Of a stretch of DNA of 64,000 nucleotides, positions 60,815-64,000 are shown piece by piece. Each line of letters starts with the position of its first letter. Within the stretch, counting starts at the first letter, position 1. The notes below the pieces were generated by a model. The model did no database searches and had not been told where the DNA came from. It saw nothing but the letters and a program-made list of their open reading frames with translations. The position numbers and the translations under genes are program-made. Source of the stretch: Corynebacterium marambiense (lineage in GTDB: Bacteria > Actinomycetota > Actinomycetes > Mycobacteriales > Mycobacteriaceae); NCBI RefSeq assembly GCF_016342275.1, contig NZ_JAEIOT010000008.1:82285-146284 (forward strand). The letters are read 5' to 3'.

Positions 60815-61367
60815 GACGTGACCGAAGGTGCGGTGGGCTAGCCTGGCACAAACCCGGCAGTCGAGGACGACCCAGGAACCCCGCCACACAGTATTGAGCA
60901 CAAGGAAAACCAACGACACCAGACTCAGCAGCGTAGATCAACACGCGCCAAGGAATCACAGCCTGATGGGACCACCGTGCATCGTGACGTTTCGAGGTGC
61001 GTCACATATCCTCGGATAAGAAATCACCGGACGAGGTAGTGAAGAATTTTCCGTGCGATAGACGGAAAATGCTGTCTAAAATTCGGACGCAAGCAGATCC
61101 TCAAGATCATGCAATCGGCCCAGAACCATCGTCGTGAACACCGCTCCCGCATCCCGAGAGCTACATATCGGTACATGAGCACTAGAGACCGACCCGATTC
61201 ACGGGCCTCAACTGTCAGAGGTGACAGAGTCATCCCGACGTTCCACAACCGGTATAAACGGCTCAGATTTCGGAAGATGATGCCTTGTCGCTATACTTGG
61301 AAAAAGATCAGAGACGAGCCCAGTCTCCCGCTTGGGAAGCTGACTGTTTCTGAGAATAGTCAATCGC
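60815..61367. other. Non-coding stretch between the surface protein and tRNA-Lys
   Basis: About 550 bases with no convincing gene; the frames at 60828 and 61109 lack start signals and family likeness. TATACT at 61292-61297 is a good -10 for tRNA-Lys, about 70 bases upstream of the mature RNA. Confidence 0.5.
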
Positions 61368-61440
61368 GGGCCTTTAGCTCAGTTGGTAGAGCTACGGACT
61401 TTTAATCCGCAGGTCGTGGGTTCGAGCCCCACAGGGCCCA
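61368..61440 (+). tRNA. tRNA-Lys (anticodon TTT)
   Basis: Acceptor GGGCCTT/AGGGCCC, D arm TAGCTCAGTTGGTAGAGC, anticodon loop CTTTTAA, T arm GTGGGTTCGAGCCCCAC. The discriminator A at 61440 is followed by CCG, so CCA is not fully encoded. Confidence 0.97.
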
Positions 61441-61447
61441 CCGCAGT

Positions 61448-61487
61448 GCCGCGCCACCACGACATACAGTCGGTGGCGTGGCCTTTT
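61448..61487 (+). terminator. Terminator after tRNA-Lys
   Basis: GCCGCGCCACC (61448-61458) pairs with GGTGGCGTGGC (61472-61482) and is followed by CTTTTT. Confidence 0.8.
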
Positions 61488-62295
61488 TCGTTGACTGACA
61501 CCGGCCCCCGATAACGCGAATCGACTTCCTGGACACGGCCACGGGCGTCGTCATGTGTGACAACAGCTCCAATGCACCCGGTCGTCCTAATCTGGTAGCG
61601 GAGTCCCGGGGCAAGAGGGCTCGCGGAGTAGAGGGCACCGGTGCCGCCGCTGGCAGGCCCCCCAGGAAGCCCCGAGTTAAGAAGTCGCAACACCCCCTTC
61701 ACCCTCGTGACGGAGCGGCGAGGTGTGCTCTGGCCCCGACGACCGTATATCGGGTGGATACAGCGAGCTCCCGAGAAGGTTTCCTGCATCGAAAGGCCGT
61801 CTTAAGGTCACAGTCCGGGAGGCGGTCGCGGATTGCCTCGAGTCGCGTTGAAGCCGAGTGGTCAAGAGTACCGACTGTGACGCCGATTCCGCCCGGCTGA
61901 AACCGGCGAGTCCTTGATTGGAGCTGGGTTCGGTATGTTCTCCGTGTTGTTGGGGCTCTTCTTTCGTGTTTGCCATTCATGCAGAGATGCGCTCCGCCAC
62001 TCCGTCATCCTTGACGTACCTGCGTGGGGCCTGACGGCCCACGCACCGTAAGGGACCGGTACTCGGGTGCCTCGTACCCCGTTCGAGACGCAGTCAGGTG
62101 GTGATGGCCTGACCAAGTGTGGCTTAGTGCGGTTTGTCGGTCACACGAGTCCGCGTTTTGTCGACGGAGCGTTGGCGCCGTGAATAGCCGCTCTTTTAGC
62201 GCCTTTGAACTGCTGTTTTGTGTCGTGGCCGTTTGCCAAGTATATTCTGAACAAGCCGCTGAAAACAGTGAGAAATTGCTGCTTTCCAGTTGCGA
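61488..62295. other. Non-coding stretch between tRNA-Lys and tRNA-Glu
   Basis: About 800 bases with several overlapping small frames on both strands, none with a family likeness or ribosome binding site. A hairpin TGCGTGGGGCC/GGCCCACGCA lies at 62021-62045. At the right end TTGTGT (62218-62223), 17 bases, TATATT (62241-62246) form a good promoter for tRNA-Glu and the following genes. Confidence 0.5.
62218..62246 (+). promoter_or_regulatory. Promoter of the tRNA-Glu/tRNA-Asp unit
   Basis: TTGTGT (62218-62223), a 17-base spacer, and TATATT (62241-62246), about 50 bases before mature tRNA-Glu. Confidence 0.6.
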
Positions 62296-62371
<76 letters not shown>

Positions 62372-62405
62372 CTTTTCCGCGTGTTGGAAGAGTGTAAAAA
62401 GTTAA

Positions 62406-62479
62406 GGCCCTGTGGCGCAGTTGGTTAGCGCGCCGCCCTGTCACGGCGGAGGTCGCGGGTTCGAGTCCCGTCAGGGTCG
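62406..62479 (+). tRNA. tRNA-Asp (anticodon GTC), copy 1
   Basis: Acceptor GGCCCTG/CAGGGTC, anticodon stem CCGCC/GGCGG with loop CTGTCAC, T arm GCGGGTTCGAGTCCCGT. The discriminator G is followed by CAA, so CCA is not encoded. A strong terminator follows directly. Confidence 0.97.
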
Positions 62480-62480
62480 C

Positions 62481-62515
62481 AAAACCCCGGTAGCTTTCAA
62501 GCTACCGGGGTTTTT
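62481..62515 (+). terminator. Terminator after tRNA-Asp copy 1
   Basis: AAAACCCCGGTAGCTT (62481-62496) pairs perfectly with AAGCTACCGGGGTTTT (62499-62514), and the T-run continues. Confidence 0.9.
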
Positions 62516-62599
62516 CGTGTTCGCGTACTTATTCGAGCGCAGATGCGCAAGATCGGGGGCATGTCGGCTTAGGTTAAAAGTGCTGTTTGTACTGTGGAT

Positions 62600-62628
62600 T
62601 TGTTCAAAATTCAGGTCCTGTGTAAAGT
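62600..62628 (+). promoter_or_regulatory. Promoter of tRNA-Asp copy 2/tRNA-Phe
   Basis: TTGTTC (62600-62605), a 17-base spacer, and TAAAGT (62623-62628), about 40 bases before the second tRNA-Asp. Confidence 0.55.
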
Positions 62629-62669
62629 ATCCTCTCGTGCAACGGGAACTTCCCGGGGTACAACATTAA

Positions 62670-62743
62670 GGCCCTGTGGCGCAGTTGGTTAGCGCGCCGC
62701 CCTGTCACGGCGGAGGTCGCGGGTTCGAGTCCCGTCAGGGTCG
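62670..62743 (+). tRNA. tRNA-Asp (anticodon GTC), copy 2
   Basis: Identical over its full 74 bases to the copy at 62406-62479, exactly 264 bases downstream, with its own promoter. Confidence 0.97.
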
Positions 62744-62744
62744 C

Positions 62745-62766
62745 AAGAATGTCTCCGGACATTCTT
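62745..62766 (+). other. Short hairpin between tRNA-Asp copy 2 and tRNA-Phe
   Basis: AAGAATGTC (62745-62753) pairs with GACATTCTT (62758-62766) across a TCCG loop, filling the whole spacer. It lacks a T-tract, so it is more likely a processing signal than a terminator. Confidence 0.6.
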
Positions 62767-62768
62767 AC

Positions 62769-62841
62769 GGCCAGATAGCTCAGTCGGTAGAGCGTCCGCC
62801 TGAAAAGTGGAAGGTCGCCAGTTCGATCCTGGCTCTGGCCA
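62769..62841 (+). tRNA. tRNA-Phe (anticodon GAA)
   Basis: Acceptor GGCCAGA/TCTGGCC, D arm TAGCTCAGTCGGTAGAGC, anticodon stem TCCGC/GTGGA (with one G-C/T-A pattern mismatch tolerated) and loop CTGAAAA, T arm GCCAGTTCGATCCTGGC. The discriminator A is followed by CAA, not CCA. Confidence 0.96.
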
Positions 62842-62845
62842 CAAC

Positions 62846-62875
62846 AACGCCCCCGGGTTCCCCGGGGGCGTTTTT
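62846..62875 (+). terminator. Terminator after tRNA-Phe
   Basis: AACGCCCCCGGG (62846-62857) pairs with CCCGGGGGCGTT (62861-62872), followed by further T residues. Confidence 0.9.
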
Positions 62876-62923
62876 GCGTATCTCACCCGGTATAGCTTTT
62901 TCATGCACAATGGAGGAATGAAG

Positions 62924-63589
62924 ATGTTTCGTAGAAGCCCCTCCCAGATGAAGGCTGCCCTGGCAGCAGCTGCCGTAACCCTTGCCGTGTCGCTGGTGGG
63001 GTCGCCCGCGGTGGCGGCTGAATCGGCGAGCCAAGGTTTCAAGGGGGTGCCGGCCACCTCGTCCCTCCCCACGGTGCCCGGTGGTGAGCTGTCCCAGATC
63101 GCCCACCTCGATTTGAACGCATACCAGGGAACATGGCACCAGGTCGCAGCGGTCCCGCAGATCTTCAGCCTACAGTGCGCCCGCGACACGACGGCACAGT
63201 ACACACTCACCGGTAAGGACACGGTGCGGGTGGTGAACTCGTGCACCGACTGGTTCGGCAACGCCTCCGGAATTGACGGACAGGCCAGGGTCACCGATCC
63301 GGAGACACAGGCGTCGCTCCGCGTCTGGTTCAACGGGGTACCGTTCCAAAACCCAGACGGCCCCACGAACTACCGAGTCACCTGGATGTCGGACGACGGG
63401 CGTACCGTGCTCGTTGGTAGCCCGAATCGAGCAAGCGGTTTCGTACTCTCGCGAGAGGTAGCCCTCCCCATGGAGAAGTGGTCGGAGGTACGTGACGTCG
63501 TCGAAGACAGGGGTTACAATCCCTGCACATTCCTCACCTCTCCGGTAACCGGGGGCCGCGAGGGCTATCAGCCTCTCTGCACGCTGTGA
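62924..63589 (+). CDS. Secreted lipocalin-family protein
   Basis: 221 residues from the ATG at 62924, which is 7 bases after GGAGG (62912-62916); the ATG at 62918 is too close. A signal peptide covers about 1-32 (MKAALAAAAVTLAVSLVGSPAVAA). The lipocalin start motif is LNAYQGTWHQVAAVPQIF, the second conserved strand is TAQYTLTGKDTVRVVNSC, and NYRVTWMSDDGRTVLVGSPNRASGFVLSR follows. Four cysteines can form two disulphides. The family resembles bacterial Blc, but here it is exported without a lipobox. The ligand is unknown. TATAGC near 62891 is a possible -10. Confidence 0.85.
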   Translation: MFRRSPSQMKAALAAAAVTLAVSLVGSPAVAAESASQGFKGVPATSSLPTVPGGELSQIAHLDLNAYQGTWHQVAAVPQIFSLQCARDTTAQYTLTGKDTVRVVNSCTDWFGNASGIDGQARVTDPETQASLRVWFNGVPFQNPDGPTNYRVTWMSDDGRTVLVGSPNRASGFVLSREVALPMEKWSEVRDVVEDRGYNPCTFLTSPVTGGREGYQPLCTL

Positions 63590-63641
63590 ACCACGTTCGG
63601 CCGTCTATTGTCGGACCAATCTAAGTCAAGGAGGGAAACTA

Positions 63642-63956
63642 ATGGCCGGAGTCGGACACCAGGTGACCCATGATCCGCAGAACCACCGCTACGTGATCAC
63701 CATCGACGGTGCAGAGGTGGGCTACGCCGTCTATGTTCTTGAGTCTCCCGGCGATGACGCGCCGGCGGTGCGGGATTTCAACCACACCGTCATTGACCCC
63801 GGATTCCGGGGGCAGGGGCTCAGCTCGCCGCTGATTCGGTTCGCGCTCGAGGATACGCTCGGAGCGGATCTGACCTACCGCGCCACCTGCTCCGCGGTTG
63901 AGCACTTCATCGATAAGAACCCCGGATATGCGGATGGTCTCGCAAGGCCCGTCTAA
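63642..63956 (+). CDS. YjdJ-type GNAT-like N-acetyltransferase
   Basis: 104 residues, the size of the short GNAT domain family (YjdJ/GCN5-related, N-acetyltransferase-like). The acetyl-CoA loop is FNHTVIDPGFRGQGLSSPLIRFAL, followed by TYRATCSAVEHFIDKNPGYADGL, the typical closing helix. AAGGAGGG lies about 9 bases upstream of the ATG. The substrate is unknown. Confidence 0.88.
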   Translation: MAGVGHQVTHDPQNHRYVITIDGAEVGYAVYVLESPGDDAPAVRDFNHTVIDPGFRGQGLSSPLIRFALEDTLGADLTYRATCSAVEHFIDKNPGYADGLARPV

Positions 63957-63982
63957 GGGGAAAGGGAACGAAGAGAGGTGCC

Positions 63983-64000
63983 GCACCCGGTTTCGGGTGC
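63983..64000 (+). terminator. Hairpin at the window end, after the GNAT gene
   Basis: GCACCCG (63983-63989) pairs with CGGGTGC (63994-64000) with a GTTT loop. The window stops before any T-tract can be seen. Confidence 0.6.

Noticed and set aside
61379..61980. Minus-strand frames downstream of tRNA-Lys
   Set aside because: They run through the tRNA and its terminator or lack any start signal; composition gives open frames by chance.

Overview
The window is a piece of a high-GC actinobacterial chromosome, almost certainly a Corynebacterium. The evidence is the gene order phoRS - purD - purB - purC - ptrB - (dctA) - gpx - purSQL - purF - purM - ygfZ/pabC - mshD - pstSCAB - phoU - dusB - cat, which I recall as the backbone of the C. 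glutamicum cg2888-to-cg2840 region. A mycothiol synthase, an LmeA-type lipid-binding protein, DUF3073 and an aminoacyl-phosphatidylglycerol synthase fit as well. No species name can be given from sequence alone. I see no insertion sequence, prophage, integrase or CRISPR array.

Layout. 1-0.7 kb: 3' part of a TipA-like MerR regulator. 0.86-2.96 kb: the phosphate-type two-component system PhoR/PhoS. 3.1-5.0 kb (minus): HIT protein and two alpha/beta-hydrolases in one operon. 5.1-14.7 kb: purD, ktrBA, purB, an esterase plus MprF-like synthase pair, and purC. 15-20.4 kb: a DASS dicarboxylate transporter, oligopeptidase B, a gutted dctA pseudogene and a glutathione-peroxidase-like gene. 20.7-22.5 kb: a Tat-exported PhoD phosphatase. 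22.6-30 kb: an accessory stretch with a DUF4132 protein, an unrecognised 1542-residue protein and a secreted RCC1 propeller. 30.6-33.9 kb: purSQL. 34-39.7 kb: membrane proteins (DUF2254, TrhA), a deacetylase-like protein, a thioesterase and a sterol-carrier-like protein. 39.8-42.6 kb: purF and purM. 42.8-47.9 kb: small conserved actinobacterial genes. 48-53 kb: pstSCAB and phoU. 53-56 kb: dusB and cat. 56.2-60.8 kb: an AT-rich entry into a giant repeat-rich thioester-domain surface protein. 61.4-62.9 kb: five tRNA genes (Lys, Glu, Asp, Asp, Phe). 62.9-64 kb: a secreted lipocalin and a GNAT protein.

How the genes work together. Eight genes of de novo purine synthesis (purD, B, C, S, Q, L, F, M) lie in five transcription units. 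Phosphate starvation is the second theme. The sensor/regulator pair, the high-affinity phosphate transporter, PhoU and a secreted phosphatase are all here. Heptamer direct repeats with an 11-bp period lie upstream of phoR, pstS and phoD, at nearly the same distance from the -10 box, which suggests one local PhoR regulon. Many promoters follow a simple rule: a TANNNT box ends 6-8 bases before the start codon, implying leaderless mRNAs, and this was used to fix starts.

The parts most worth follow-up are the DUF4132 plus 1542-aa pair, the thioester adhesin with an LAxTG-type anchor and homogenised 339-bp repeats, the PhoR operator set, and the dctA remnant whose surviving 3' end doubles as the gpx promoter.
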